Below are positions 21,425-32,365 of a DNA stretch of 64,000 bases, piece by piece (positions within the stretch are counted from its first letter, which is position 1; each line of letters starts with the position of its first letter). Both the position numbers and the translations under genes were made by a program. The DNA comes from Gambelia wislizenii. Taxonomy: Eukaryota; Chordata; Lepidosauria; Squamata; Crotaphytidae. Location: contig JAUMIR010000001.1 in NCBI GenBank assembly GCA_030847615.1, positions 160,553,001 to 160,617,000 on the forward strand, written 5' to 3'. The notes under the pieces are model-generated. The model did not search any database. It was not told the DNA's origin and worked only from the letters and a program-made list of their open reading frames with translations.

Positions 21425-21445
21425 AATAAAAACTATTAAAATTTG

Positions 21446-22180
21446 ATAACCTTTAAAGCCCTACAAGGCCTGGGTCCAGGCTACTTGCAGGAGTGCCTTC
21501 CTCCATATAATCCACCCCGCAAACTTAGGTCCTCTGGGAAGAACCTGTTGCAGCCAAAGAAGACCAGATTGGCTGCGGTGACCCAGAATACCTTTTCATC
21601 TGCTGCTCCCAGGCTATGGAGCAACCTGCTGGACAAGATCCATCATATTACCTCCCTCTCTCTCTCTCTCTCTCTGGCTTTTCTTCGCAAATGAACATTC
21701 AGGAAGGACTCATCCCACGCTTTCTGCAAGCACACTGATGACTAAAAAGGCCAATCCGAGATAAACAAGTCCGGTTGCAGAAAGCACAGCAGAGGGTCTC
21801 CTTGGGTGATGTTTCTGGGTTGTGATTCTTTCTGTGTTGTCATTTCTCTTCAAGACTTGTTCGGCGTGAGTTCTAGAAGCCTTTAAAAAGGCTGTTAAAA
21901 CTGATCTCTACTGGCAGGCCTTTCCAGATTAGCCTTCCAGATCAAAACAAAAACAAACCGAACCACAATTTTATTGAATTTGTATTTGTAATTTTAATAT
22001 ATTCTGCTGTTTAATTTCTATTTTATTGTTCTTTGTTGTCTTTATGATTGGGGGGAGAGATGGGATATGGGATTGTTTTTTAACTTTGAGCTTTTATTGT
22101 TATAATATTTTATTGTTATAATTATATTGTGCTCCACCTTGATTCCCTAGGGAAAAGGCAGAATATAAATACATTTATAA

Positions 22181-22212
<32 letters not shown>

Positions 22213-22215
22213 CAG
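21446..22215 (+). mobile_element. L2-type LINE, second half and 3' UTR
   Basis: The text resumes at 'ITFKALQGLGPGYLQECLPPYNPPRKLRSSGKNLL', exactly where the 15920-16470 part stopped. The first 18 bases repeat the target duplication. It runs on through 'FSSAAPRLWSNLL', is interrupted at 21655-21874 by LINE copy 3, and picks up with 'agaagcctttaaaaaggctg'. The 3' UTR ends 'ctccaccttgattccctagg', 'aggcagaatataaatac' and an (ATT)n tail at 22187-22212. Confidence 0.8.
21655..21874 (-). mobile_element. 4-kb LINE, copy 3: 5'-truncated and older
   Basis: Only the last ~200 bp of the family, on the minus strand, matching the 3' ends of copies 1 and 2 from 'agaactcac' to 'gccagag'. Its tail is a much longer GA repeat (plus strand ct run at 21655-21675). 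Several differences are CpG losses, for example cgcgc to cacac and gtcg to gtca, so it is older. It sits inside the L2 text between 'attacctccct' and 'agaagccttt'. Confidence 0.8.
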
Positions 22216-22984
22216 GTTCTGGGTAGTGAAGGAGAAGAGGCATTTTTATTCTGTAAGAATTTATAATGATGTGTTAGGGTTTTTGCCCACATTTCAGCCT
22301 TTGTCTGAGGAAGAACTCCATTTGCCACAGTCAAAGACCACTGGCCTCTGATTTAATGAAGACTTGCCCAAAACCTTTGGCCATTTACTTTCTTTCAACT
22401 ATTGATTTGTGCCTTCTGGACCTTCAACCTTAATGCTATTTATAACTTTGGTTGGTTTTTAATATTTAACAATGGAATATTTAATAGCTTTATTATTATT
22501 GCAATAATATTTGTTACATACAGTGCTTATATATTTTATATCCTGATGCTGTTTAGTCTCTGTTGCTTTTGTGAGTTAGATCCTATCTACCTTTCTTTTT
22601 ATTGGCTATATGTCAAGAACAGCTTTGAAATACAGATTTTGGAAGACAATTTTAAAAGTTTTCTCTGCAGCTTTTTCATTTTATTTTAACACTGGTCAAT
22701 AGTTTTTGTTGCATTTTCACATCCTACTGTTTCTGTTTTATCTCATAGTCACATTAGAGTGACACAAAGTTTCAGCTGGCATCCTACATCAACTACATAT
22801 TTAAGTATATTGAACTAAGTAATATCTCCTGGCCTCACCCTTCCAAAACCTGCTGGAAACGTCATTCACCCATGCTCCAATCACCAGCAGAACGGACCTC
22901 ATTGAGCTCATTGCAGCTGATGCCCAGTAAAGTAGGTTGGGGATGGAGTTACGACTGTGGCAATAGTGTCGCAATTGTGACTAA
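22216..22984. other. No recognised gene
   Basis: AT-rich sequence with open frames of low complexity. 22402-22689 encodes a hydrophobic, Phe-rich frame that looks like composition only. No repeat recognised. Confidence 0.45.
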
Positions 22985-23541
22985 GGCCTTGTCTGCACAG
23001 GCCAAATGAAATGGCTTCCCCCCATTCCTGCACCCAGCTGTACAGACAATGCAGGAATTTGGCCCCAATTCTTTTCTGAACTATCTGGATCACATCCAGG
23101 CAGTTCCAGCTAGAAAGCAGTTGGGGAGGGGACACTTAAAAGGGCTTAAGAAAATACCTGGGGAAACCAAGTTCCTGCGGGGAAAACTGGAGCATCCCAT
23201 GGAGGGAATAGGGATCTGTCTGTACACCCATGCTGCACTGTATTGGCAGGTACCTCTGCCACTACTGCTAGTGCTGCATGTCACACTCTCTGAGATCACA
23301 ATGAGACCCCCAGCATGTGATCAAAACTGGGCACCTCATTTCCAACCTCAGAAAGTGTGATGTGTGACAGCAGCAGTAGGGGCAGAGGTGCCCACCGATA
23401 CAGTGCAGTGTGCATGTGTAGACAGCTGCTCACTCTTGCCATGGAATGCAAGGTAATGGGGGAGGTGGGGAATCCAGGGCAGCTCCGGGGCCAGAATACT
23501 CTGGGCAGAATATGGACGAATCTGGGCAGTGCAGACAAGAT
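22985..23541. mobile_element. TIR DNA element with 'cttgtctgcac' ends
   Basis: The left end 'gccttgtctgcacaggcc' and right end 'gggcagtgcagacaag' are inverted repeats, each flanked by ctaag-like text. The interior ('aaatgaaatggcttcc', 'ctgaactatctggatcacatcc', 'ggcagttcc') is shared with 59086-59634. No transposase. A CTAAG flank hints at a 5-bp or longer duplication. The superfamily is not decided; hAT-like is my best guess. Confidence 0.6.
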
Positions 23542-24460
23542 CTAAGTAGGGGTTGTAAATATGAAACAGTTATAGATGAGTAAATCTAGGTAACTGTTCT
23601 GCATTCACAATTGCTACTTAGTCAGGACTGTGACCCTAGGGCCATGATTGTAACTCACTATCAACCTACTTTACCATTCACCAGCTGCATGGGGAGAAGG
23701 AGGTCCATTTTGCTGGTGATTGGAGCATAGATGAATAATGTTTCTTTAAGGGTTTTTTTTGGGGGGGGGGTTGGGGTTGGGCCAGGAAAGTTTACTTAGT
23801 TAAGTAGTTAACTGAGTAGCTGATGTAGAATACTGGCCATCTACACTATGCTAAAAATTAATTAATAAAGAATAAATAAAATAATCAAGATGATGATTTT
23901 AAAGAGTTCTCTGGAGCTCTGTATGAGTTTTCAGTACTTATAGACAACTGAACCTGTGTATTTGCCAAGAGATTAATGTGGCTGGATACCATCAAGATTA
24001 TTTTGTGAATTTTTGGCATCCTGAAGAACTATTTGATACACCACTTTGCTTATGATAGCAGAGGAGATACCCCTTTGATCATATTATGAATGCAGGTTCT
24101 CAGCCTTGTACACAGGAATGCAATCATGGTTGGAGGGGGGAGTGTTGGGGATGGAAGAGAAAGCAGGGATGTGTGGGTGGGTGTTTGCATGCATGAGCAT
24201 GTACGTGTGTTGAGAAAAGGTGCCAGAAACAAACAAGCCAGTAAGAAGAAAAGAGGCCTGGTTCAGAGACAATTTTGCAGAGGCTCAGAGACAAGGAGTT
24301 CCTTGGCTAGCTTTATTCTCCATGGTGAGAGAAAGTGATAGGCGGCAGGAAAGCAATGAATGACTTAGCCTCTGCCAAGATTAGATCAATGTTTTTCCTG
24401 GTGCCAAAAATTACCAGGGTATACTTAGAGAAGCCATAAATCAAGAAACTGTTCTGTATT
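23542..24460. other. No recognised gene; poly-T/G tract
   Basis: A T run followed by a G run lies at 23752-23770. Otherwise unassigned. Confidence 0.45.
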
Positions 24461-24504
24461 TCTTTTCTTTTCTTTTCTTTTCTTTTCTTTTCTTTTCTTT
24501 TCTT
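24461..24504 (+). repeat. (TCTTT)n pentanucleotide microsatellite
   Basis: About nine tandem units of tcttt, uninterrupted. Confidence 0.95.
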
Positions 24505-24732
24505 AAAATCAGCAACAGCTTGCAAAGCAAGAAAAATTAAATGAATGAGGCACCACTCACTTTAATTGGTGCCTTTCCGCTTGAAATTCATTCCTAGGCT
24601 TTATTTCATAATGCTGCAACAAAGACCCAGGGCTCCTGCAGGGCTCCTTGGCCAGTGAGAGGCAAACAAGAAGACTGGGACTAGGGTCAACCCTGGGACT
24701 TGTATACAGCCCTGCAGGTGTTTGATTAAGCA
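24505..24732. other. No recognised feature
   Basis: A short stretch between the pentanucleotide microsatellite and the CR1-type LINE. I see no coding sequence and no named repeat. Confidence 0.4.
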
Positions 24733-25541
24733 CCTTATGAGGAAAAGCTACCAAATTTGGGGCTGTTTCACTTAGAAGAAAAGGAAGCAAGAGGAGAGGT
24801 AATAGAGAGATATAAAATGATGCATGGGTTGGAGAAAGTAGATAGGAAGATCCTTTCTCCCTCTTTTATAATACTAAAACCCAGGGCCGTCCACTGGAAC
24901 TAAACAATGGGAGATACAGGGTGGATAAAAGAAAGTACAGGTCATACACACACACACATGTATCTGTGAGAGATACATTCCTGGACTTACCATTTATAAG
25001 TGAAACTGTAGATAATAGCAAACCCTATTAAAATAAAGGACTTCCGCTACAAACCTACCATAGAATTGCATTGGAGGACCTAGCAATTCCTAGAGAGGAC
25101 ACCTCTCTAGGCATTTTCCAGCACAACTCTATGGTATGTGTCTCTATTTTTCAGGCATGGATAACTGAAACTGTAGGTATTGGTTCCATGGATACAGGGG
25201 GGGAGGGGCACCTGTATTTTCTTCACAGTGTGAATAGTTAGACAGTGGGAGTCACTACTACCAGATGCAGTTATGGCTACCATGTTGGATAGATTTGAAA
25301 GGGGAGTGGATAAATTCATGAGGATGAAGTCATCACTGGCTACTAGTCAGAAGGCTATATATCTCCTCCAGTATCAGAGGGGGCATGCCATAGTGTATTA
25401 GTTTCTGATAAGCTGGAGATAGTTGTATTCATGTTCTGTTGGTGGGCTTTCTCTAGACAATTGATTGGCTCCTGTGTGAACAGAATGTTGGACTAGATAG
25501 GCCTTTGGACTTATCCAGTATGGCTCTTCTTATGTTCTTAT
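24733..25541 (+). mobile_element. CR1-type LINE 3' portion, split by a MITE
   Basis: The text has the CR1/L3 form: 'aggagaggtaatagagagata', 'tataaaatgatgcatgggtt', 'ttggatagatttgaaagggg', 'gagtggataaattcatgagg' and an ending 'ggacttatccagtatggctc', 'ttcttatgttctta'. A TA-flanked MITE is inserted at 24936-25216; skipping it restores the CR1 order. No open protein remains. Confidence 0.7.
24938..25214. mobile_element. TA-flanked MITE inserted in CR1
   Basis: The element has TA at 24936-24937 and 25215-25216, a left end caggt and a right end gcacctg. A CA microsatellite has expanded in its left end (24947-24958). Its body matches the older copy at 2119-2350. It is the younger insertion relative to the CR1. 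Confidence 0.65.
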
Positions 25542-25968
25542 GGGTGGCACAAATCTGGGAACACTCCTAGGCTGAAGAGGTAGCCCTTGGCTGAATTTGT
25601 AGTCTATTGGAAATATTATCTGTAAGAATGAGTAGAAATTGTAGCCCCAGACTAGATAGAGCAGATAGAGAAGGTAGCTCTGTCACTTTGATCATTGCTG
25701 CATATTAGTTCACCTGGCAGAGAAATGTACTTCAGTTCCATTTGGTATGCTTGTCTCTGTATTCACTGATCTTAAAACAGCTTTTGGGTTAATCCTGAGA
25801 GAACAGGGTTTACTGTAGTCTAAGTATCAAAAGTATATTAGGACTTTATCACACCAGCTTGGTATTTTGCAATTACAGCAAGATATTAGCATATTTGGCC
25901 AGTACTTATCACATGATGTCACTTCTTTTCTCCTGTTGTTTCAGTGGGAGACTGTTTGGCAAGTGTTT
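25542..25968. other. No recognised gene
   Basis: Contains 'ggactttatcacaccagc' at 25839-25856, which resembles termini of MITEs elsewhere in the window, but no partner end was found. Confidence 0.4.
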
Positions 25969-26745
25969 GGGGTGGTTTACATGGGCAAATATTCCTCTAA
26001 ATATACCGCTAAGATAGCTCATAGTTCCCACGGATCACAGCACAGCATCGCCTCATTCAGAAGGGGGGAAGGTGAAACACCCAAATATAGCGTGGCAGGG
26101 CATGTCGCTATTTTTGCCGGTATATTTGCAATGTAGTGCTTTATTTGCAGTGTAAACTAGCATTCCGCTAAGGGTTAAAGCAGAGCTGCATTGTTGATGA
26201 TGCAGGGGTGGGCTTAAAAGAGGGGGAGGGAGGGAGGAAAGACTGTAGCGTTTAGAGGAAACTTGCAAAACTCCTGTCTGCTATTTTGCAAGCCAGTTTT
26301 CAAACAAAAAGGATTCCCAACAATTTTCATTCATGGAGCATTCCTTCTCACCTTCTCTGCTGTTTCAAAAGTATGTAAAACCTCAGTTGTCAACTTTTTT
26401 CCTGTGCATGGGGGAGGGAGAGAAACGATTTCACGAAGGGCTGTAGCAAGCTGAACTGCTCTCCCCCCCCCCTCTCTCTCTGGCTTTCCTGTATTTGGAA
26501 GAAAATGCTGTTTCAAGCAAGGAAGAAAACTTTCTAAGCTGTTCAGCATGGAGTTGGGGCCAGGGCAGGCATTCCTATGGCATTCCTTTCCCTCTGCAAT
26601 GCTTGGCCATGCCCCCACCACATTTGGCTGTGGGAACGCCACAAAATATAGCTGTGTAAACAATTACCATATAAATTACCCACCACTGATGCGTGAAAGC
26701 ACTACAGCACAACTTAACTCAATAAAACCTTCCATGTAAACCAGC
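25969..26745. mobile_element. Possible TIR element of about 780 bp
   Basis: The left 'ggggtggtttacatgg' and right 'ccatgtaaaccagccc' are inverted repeats of 15 of 16 bases. The interior has no transposase. Flanking duplications are not clear, so this remains tentative. Confidence 0.4.
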
Positions 26746-27254
26746 CCTTTCTTTTCATTAACACAAAACCTCCATGAATGGCCTCCTTTGCCACATCTGT
26801 GGTGCTAGCATTTGCTGTGCAATAAATCAATTCTGCTTTAATCCTAATTTTGGGTAGTCAGTGGGTGGGTTTTAGGTGTTGCTTGGGTGCCCTTTGCTTG
26901 CCAGTGATCTGGGCCAAAGGAGTTCCTGACTGAGCAGAGTAGATTAATCATTGGCAGATTAATCACTTTCATCTGCCAGCAATTAACCTAATCTATCCCT
27001 ATTCTTCATTAGATGTTTATATAATCAGGCTTCTAACCGGACTAGATGTGGGCAGCAGTTGAAGTCTCACAATCATGTTTTGCCATGAGAAGTATCAAAC
27101 TGAGTTTTATTTTGGCTTCAGCGTTTTCGTGTATTTCTTAAGGATCTGGCTTCTGATCCTTAGACTGCTGAATCCTGCTCCCTAAGAGTGTCATTGATGA
27201 GACTGTTGTAGTATACTGGTGTTACTATACTACTTTTGTTGGTTACAATAGGTC
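26746..27254. other. No recognised gene
   Basis: Unique-looking sequence. No coding sequence or named repeat seen. Confidence 0.45.
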
Positions 27255-27340
27255 TATTCCTGCAGGACAGATGGGGTTGGACTAGATGGCCCTTGTGGTC
27301 TCTTCCAACTCTATAATTGATTCTGTGATTCTGTAAACTA
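27255..27340 (+). mobile_element. CR1 LINE 3' terminal fragment
   Basis: The words 'ggttggactagatggccctt', 'gtggtctcttccaactct' and 'attctgtgattctg' form the CR1 3' end with its 8-bp repeat tail. Confidence 0.85.
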
Positions 27341-28334
27341 CTTACTTGATTTCAGGCCCATTGTTCTTAAGAACCACTTGATTATAAATTATACTAAGTC
27401 CAAGATACGAAAGGCTGCAAGAGGTACAAAGGTTCTTAAAGGGAAATGAAACTGAACAAAACACTTATGCAATTGGTTTTGCTCACAATTGCAATCAGGA
27501 GGCCATCCCATGGTGATGTTTATGTTGATTTTCATTTATTTATTTTGGTGCTGAGGGTCAGTGGGTTGAACGTTCCATGGAATCTTACCCTTTGATGGTA
27601 GAGGCAGGAATAAGGAGACCAGACACAAATAAAGAGACCACACATATAGCTGGGATATAAAGGGTCACTTTTATTTAGCTATAACATATTTAACCTCTTT
27701 CTGAGAGATCTGCAATGGGGGTGCAATCTAGTGTGGGAATAGTTGGGGCATGAGGCCAATACCAAAAAACCCTCCCCAACCTCCCTTGGGCAAAAACACC
27801 TGAACCCTAGGGAGAACCCATAAGTTGGGTTGCTCACCAATCAGTCCACATCTGGAAGGCCAACCCAAAATTCCCTCCTCCAAATCACAGGACTTAAAGA
27901 GATGGTTTATCCCTCAGGCCAGCACCAAAGGAGGTCACTTTCCCCACCCCTCAGTTCACAGGAAGTAAAGGGGCAGTTCCAGCTCCCCCCTTCACCTCTA
28001 AAAGGAGGAGGTCAAAGGTGCTCACAAAACTACCAAATGTCCCCCTCTACCTGCCAATTGACCACCTATTTCAGACACCACCCTAAGCCAATTGTCAAGT
28101 TCACATACAGTACAGGGTAGGCAAAAAGACTGCCGGAAAGAGGGGAGAATTCCTACCCAGCCCTGAACCTTGATTCATTCACACTGATTCAGAGGCAGGA
28201 CGGTAGGCTGATCAAACAATGAAAAGGAGGAAGCAGAGGGCAGCCGGGCTTAAATCCCCTCTAGCCCTGCCCTCGGCTCTCCTGGCAATGGCACAGGCAC
28301 TGAGGCAAAGTTACAGGCCTCCCACTGCTCCATC
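27341..28334. other. No recognised gene; possible repeat
   Basis: 27596-28334 has even composition and an AATAAA at 27628-27633, and may be an unrecognised repeat, but no ends or coding motifs were found. Confidence 0.35.
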
Positions 28335-28350
28335 AAAAGGGGTTCCTACA
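28335..28350 (+). repeat. Direct duplicate flanking LINE copy 2, left
   Basis: The word aaaaggggttcctaca recurs at 32413-32430 with two extra G. It brackets about 4.06 kb that includes LINE copy 2 and short AT-rich stretches on both sides. Confidence 0.7.
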
Positions 28351-28420
28351 AGTTATACTTTGTTTATTTAGATGACCTATTTATAATATATCTCTCTGGC
28401 TTTTCTTCGCAAACGAAGAT

Positions 28421-31400
28421 TCAGGAAGGACTCATCCCGCGCTTTCTGCAAGCGCGCTGATGACTAAAAAGGCCAATCCGAGATAAACAAGTCCGGTTGC
28501 AAAAAGTACAGCAGAAGGTCTCCTTGGGTGATGTTTTTGGGTTGTGATTCTTTCTGCGTTGTCGTTTCTCTTCAAGACTTGTTCGTCGTGAGTTCTCAAA
28601 TAAGGCTGCAGCATTGTGGATAGTGCGTCTCCATGCCTCCCGATGTGAGGCCAGGGCGGACCACTGTTGGTGATCAATTTGGCCATGCCTGAGATGTTGT
28701 TTCAGGGAGTCTTTGTATCGCTTTTTTGGAGCGCCCCTCTTACGCTGACCCGTGGCGAGTTCACCGTAGAGTAGTATTTTTGGGAGACGATGGTCCTCCA
28801 TCCTAGAAACGTGCCCTGCCCAACGCAGCTGTGTTCTCAATATCATGGCCTCAATGCTGGTGATCCCTGCTTGCTCAAGGACAGCAACATTCGTCACATA
28901 GTCAGTCCAGTGTATATTTAGGATTGTGCGTAGACAGCGCTGATGAAAGCGCTCGAGGAGTCGTAGGTGGTGGCGATAGGTGACCCATGTTTCAGATCCA
29001 TAAAGGAGGATAGACAGTACGATGGCTCTATACACACTGATTTTTGTGCTTTGCCTCAGGTGTTTATTGCTCCAGACTCTTTTGTGAAGTCTTCCAAATG
29101 CACTATATGCCTTTGCTAATCTGTGATCGATCTCTTTGTCAATCTTGGCATCTGAGGAGATGATGCTTCCCAGGTAGGTGAACTGCTGAACGGACTTGAG
29201 AACTGATTTGCCGACGGCAATGTGGGGATGGTGGTGTTCGTCCTGTGGTGCAGGCTGGTAAAGAACTTCTGTTTTCTTCAGGTTGACTTCTAGCCCAAAC
29301 AGCTCTGCAGCTGTTGCAAAGCAGGATGTTAGGCGCTGCAGAGCTGCTTCTGTGTGGGCAACAAGGGCAGCATCATCGGCGAAGAGCAGCTCACGGACTA
29401 GATAGTTTAGAGTCTTAGTGTGAGCCCTCAGACGGCTTAAGTTAAACAAGCTACCATCAGTACGGTAGCGTATATAGATGCCGTCGTCTTCTTCAAGCTC
29501 TGCCATAGCCCTTTGGAGCATCATGCTAAAGAAGATTGTAAATAAAGTTGGTGCAAGAACACAACCTTGCTTCACTCCATTAGTTATTAGAAAGGGTTCT
29601 GAAAGAGCATCGCCATATCTGACTTGACCACGCTGGCCCTCGTGTAGCAAGCTAATCATTTTAAGGAATTTGGGGGGACATCCTAGTCTTTCCAGGATCT
29701 GCCACAGACCTTTTCTACTTACAGTGTCAAAGGCTTTGGTGAGGTCGACACATGTTACATAGATACCCTTGTTCTACTCCCTACATTTTTCTTGCAGTTG
29801 CCTAAGGGCAAATACCATGTCTGTAGTACTCCTATTGGCTCTGAAGCCACATTGGCTTTCAGGGAGAAGTTCTTCTGCAATAGCAGAAACTAACCTGTTC
29901 AGGAGTATCCTTGCAAGGATTTTTCCAGCAATAGAGAGCAGTGTTATGCCTCGATAGTTTGAGCAATCGGATTTTGCTCCTTTTTTCTTGTACAGGGTGA
30001 TGATGACTGCATCTCGGAGGTCTGATGGCAGTTCCCCTTTTTCCCAGCAATTCACAAGGAATTCGTGGAATTTTTCGTGGAGTGCATGACCTCCGTGTTT
30101 CCAAACTTCAGGTGGGATTCCATCAATCCCAGCTGCCTTGCCGTTTTTCATCTGCTGTATGGCCTTAAGGGTCTCTTCCAAAGTGGGAGCTATGTCCAAT
30201 TCATTTTTCATTGGTTTTTGTATCATATATTGGATAGCTGAGGCTTGGACTACTCGGTTGGCGCTAAAGAGACTTTGAAAATGTTCAGCCCAACGATTTA
30301 GGATGGAGGCTTTATCAGTAATTAATGTTTGACCATCTGTACTGTATAAGGAGCTTTGGACCTGATAAGTAGGTCCAAACACTGCTTTAAGAGCTTCATA
30401 AAATCCTCTATGATCACCCAGATCTGCACAGCGTTGTGTCTTTTCTGCTATATTGATCCACCACTTGTTCTGCATATCTCGGAGTTTTTGTTGTAGTTTG
30501 CTACATGTGAGGCGGAAAGCTGCTTTTCTTACATGACAGGTTGGCTGGGCGAGGTATGCCTGGTGAGCAGCTCTCTTCCTTGCCAACAGCTCCTGGATCT
30601 CTTGGTTGTTTTCATCAAACCAGTCTTGATTTTTCTTGTGGGAGAAGCCAAGGGATTCTTCTGCAGACTGGAGGATGCTGTTTTTGATATGTTGCCAAAG
30701 CACTGTAGGAGAAGGATCTGTAGGATGGTCTTCAAGTTTCGTTTGTAGATTTGCCTGGAAGTTGTCTCTCATGGTAGCTTGTTGAAGATTGTTGACTTGG
30801 AGTCTCTTCTTTAAGATGCCACCCCTCTTAGGTTTGAACTTAAGATGAAGATTTAGTTTACATCTGACAAGGCGATGATCTGTTTGGCATTCTGCACTGG
30901 GCATCACTCGGGTATGACGGACATCACGAATGTCTCTCTGACGGACTAGAACGTAGTCAATGAGGTGCCAATGTTTGGATCGGGGATGCATCCAGGTTGT
31001 CTTCAAGCTATCTTTCTGCTGAAAGATTGTGTTTGTAATAGTCAGCTGTTGTTCTGCACAGAACTCTAGCAGGAGGCGTCCGTTATCATTGCAATTTCCA
31101 ACACCATGCTTGCCTAAGACACCTTTCCAGGCTTCGGAGTTCTTTCCTACTCTGGCATTGAAGTCACCAAAGATAATAATTTTATCTTCTACAGGGACTT
31201 TTTGTATGAGTTGGCGTAGGTCTGTGTAGAATTTGTCTTTCTCTACAGGGTCGGCTTGCATAGTTGGGGCATATATACTAAAGAGGACAACATGTGGGAG
31301 GCGTAAGGAAATAATGCGATCAGAGTGTCCTGTTGGCAAGGTTTCGAGTTTGGAGGCAATGGAGTTTTTAATCATAAAGCCTACTCCTGACAGATGTTTT

Positions 31401-31579
31401 TCGGTTTTGGGTTTGCCAGACCAGTAAAGTGTGTAGCCGGCGCCATGTTCTTTAAGGCTGCCTTCCTCATGGAAGCGAACTTCACTAAGAGCAGCGATGT
31501 CAATATTAAGCCGTGATAGTTCAAGGGCTATTAGGGCAGAACGACGCTCAGGCCGTCCACTATCTTCAGAGTCTTGCAT
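28421..31579 (-). pseudogene. LINE polyprotein with one internal stop
   Basis: A 1052-codon frame with the same layout as copy 1. The APE keeps the family GDFN (Asn codon at 31157-31159). The RT entry and motifs B and C (FADD) are present. A TAG at 29774-29776 replaces codon 602 (Gln in copy 1), ten codons before motif A, so only a 601-residue endonuclease product is expected. The C-terminus is complete and holds C1024-x2-C1027-x12-H1040-x3-C1044, a C2HC finger followed by eight residues. No frameshift is present: total length is exactly divisible by three. Confidence 0.85.
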
Positions 31580-32272
31580 GGTTCTGATGTTCCAGCATGC
31601 AAGTGTCAGTTTATTTACACCTTTGGAGGCCGGTGTGTGCCTTTGTTTCTTTGCCTTGGTTTGACCGCATCAGAAGATTCCCGTTGGCCGCGGCTAGCCA
31701 ACCAGGTAGTTGGGGATGAGCTTTCTTTAGGCCACCTTTTCTAGGCCCCTCTCCATATGGAGCAAGCAGTGCTCTCCTTAAAAAAGGCTGCTTGGTCGTT
31801 CAAGATGCTGCCGAACAAGACTGTCATCTCCCGGGTCAGGCTTGAGCGACCAATGTCCTGAACCGCCTGCATGCAGGGTTGGGGCTGCGGCTTCCAGTGC
31901 ATCTTTACACCTGCCGGTTTCGTCCCTCGCCAGTCGCTACAGGGCTTTTTTGGAAATGGATTTGTCCTTTGAGCCTGTGCAATGGATTTTTCTGGTGGAG
32001 CGCAGCGTGCACAGAACTGGCCTCACCCTTTAAACCAGAGATTCATCTGCCGTGGCCTTGCAAGCATGGACGTGGCAGTGAGGTCCTCGGGCCGTAGGTT
32101 TGATTAGAGTTTCCTTCTCTTAGATGGTTGACCTTACAGGGTTGGACGAGCACCATCTGCCCGGGTTTGGGATTGGAGTTTTCCTTCTCCTAGGACGGTT
32201 GCCACAAGGCTAGAGAGCCCATCCTGCCCTTTGACGCTCTTTGTCAGACCCTTCGGTTTTGACCTGTCTGGC
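31580..32272 (-). other. LINE 5' untranslated region, copy 2
   Basis: Equivalent of 20307-20999 in copy 1. The frame is open from 31580 to 31669 and includes the APE start WNIRT. A TGA lies at 31670-31672. No ORF1 is seen. Confidence 0.6.
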
Positions 32273-32365
32273 ATGGGAGACCCTACCAGTGGCTATTATG
32301 CCACCGCCAGCATAGCTCAAAACATCATTAGGGTACGCAAGCCTCTCTCCCACGACAAGGGGGCG
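32273..32365 (-). promoter_or_regulatory. Predicted structured 5' RNA of the LINE, copy 2
   Basis: All bases forming the three stems proposed for copy 1 are present here. The one difference I see is in a loop position (atcgcc to accgcc in plus orientation), which leaves pairing intact. Function is inferred. Confidence 0.45.

Larger units (their letters stand above)
16471..21445 (+). mobile_element. 5'-truncated L1 LINE inserted in L2, itself split by LINE copy 1
   Basis: The insertion is flanked by an 18-bp direct duplication (16453-16470 and 21446-21463). It starts inside the ORF2 C-terminus, continues through an AT-rich 3' UTR and ends in 'ccaataaaaactattaaa' with only a weak A-rich tail. 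The 4-kb minus-strand LINE (17121-21092) is inserted in the 3' UTR. A TG/CA palindromic tract lies in the 3' UTR near 21375-21424. Without the inner LINE, the L1 remnant is about 1.0 kb. Confidence 0.8.
28392..32365 (-). mobile_element. 4-kb single-ORF LINE, copy 2
   Basis: Full-length twin of 17121-21092, 3,974 bp, on the same strand. The immediate flanks share ttataatatat (28381-28391 and 32378-32388), consistent with an 11-bp target duplication. Twelve extra bases lie between the 5' end and the right copy. The tail is three GA units. The ORF is in frame from end to end except for one stop at 29774-29776. High identity to copy 1 and retained CpGs point to recent activity of the family. Confidence 0.85.

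Noticed and set aside
22402..22689. 95-codon hydrophobic frame that looks like a membrane protein
   Set aside because: The frame is AT-rich and Phe/Ile-rich by composition, lies between repeats and has no recognisable family or splice signals.
27596..28350. LTR-like block with AATAAA and an end in 'ttcctaca'
   Set aside because: No matching TG start with a duplicate, and no second LTR.
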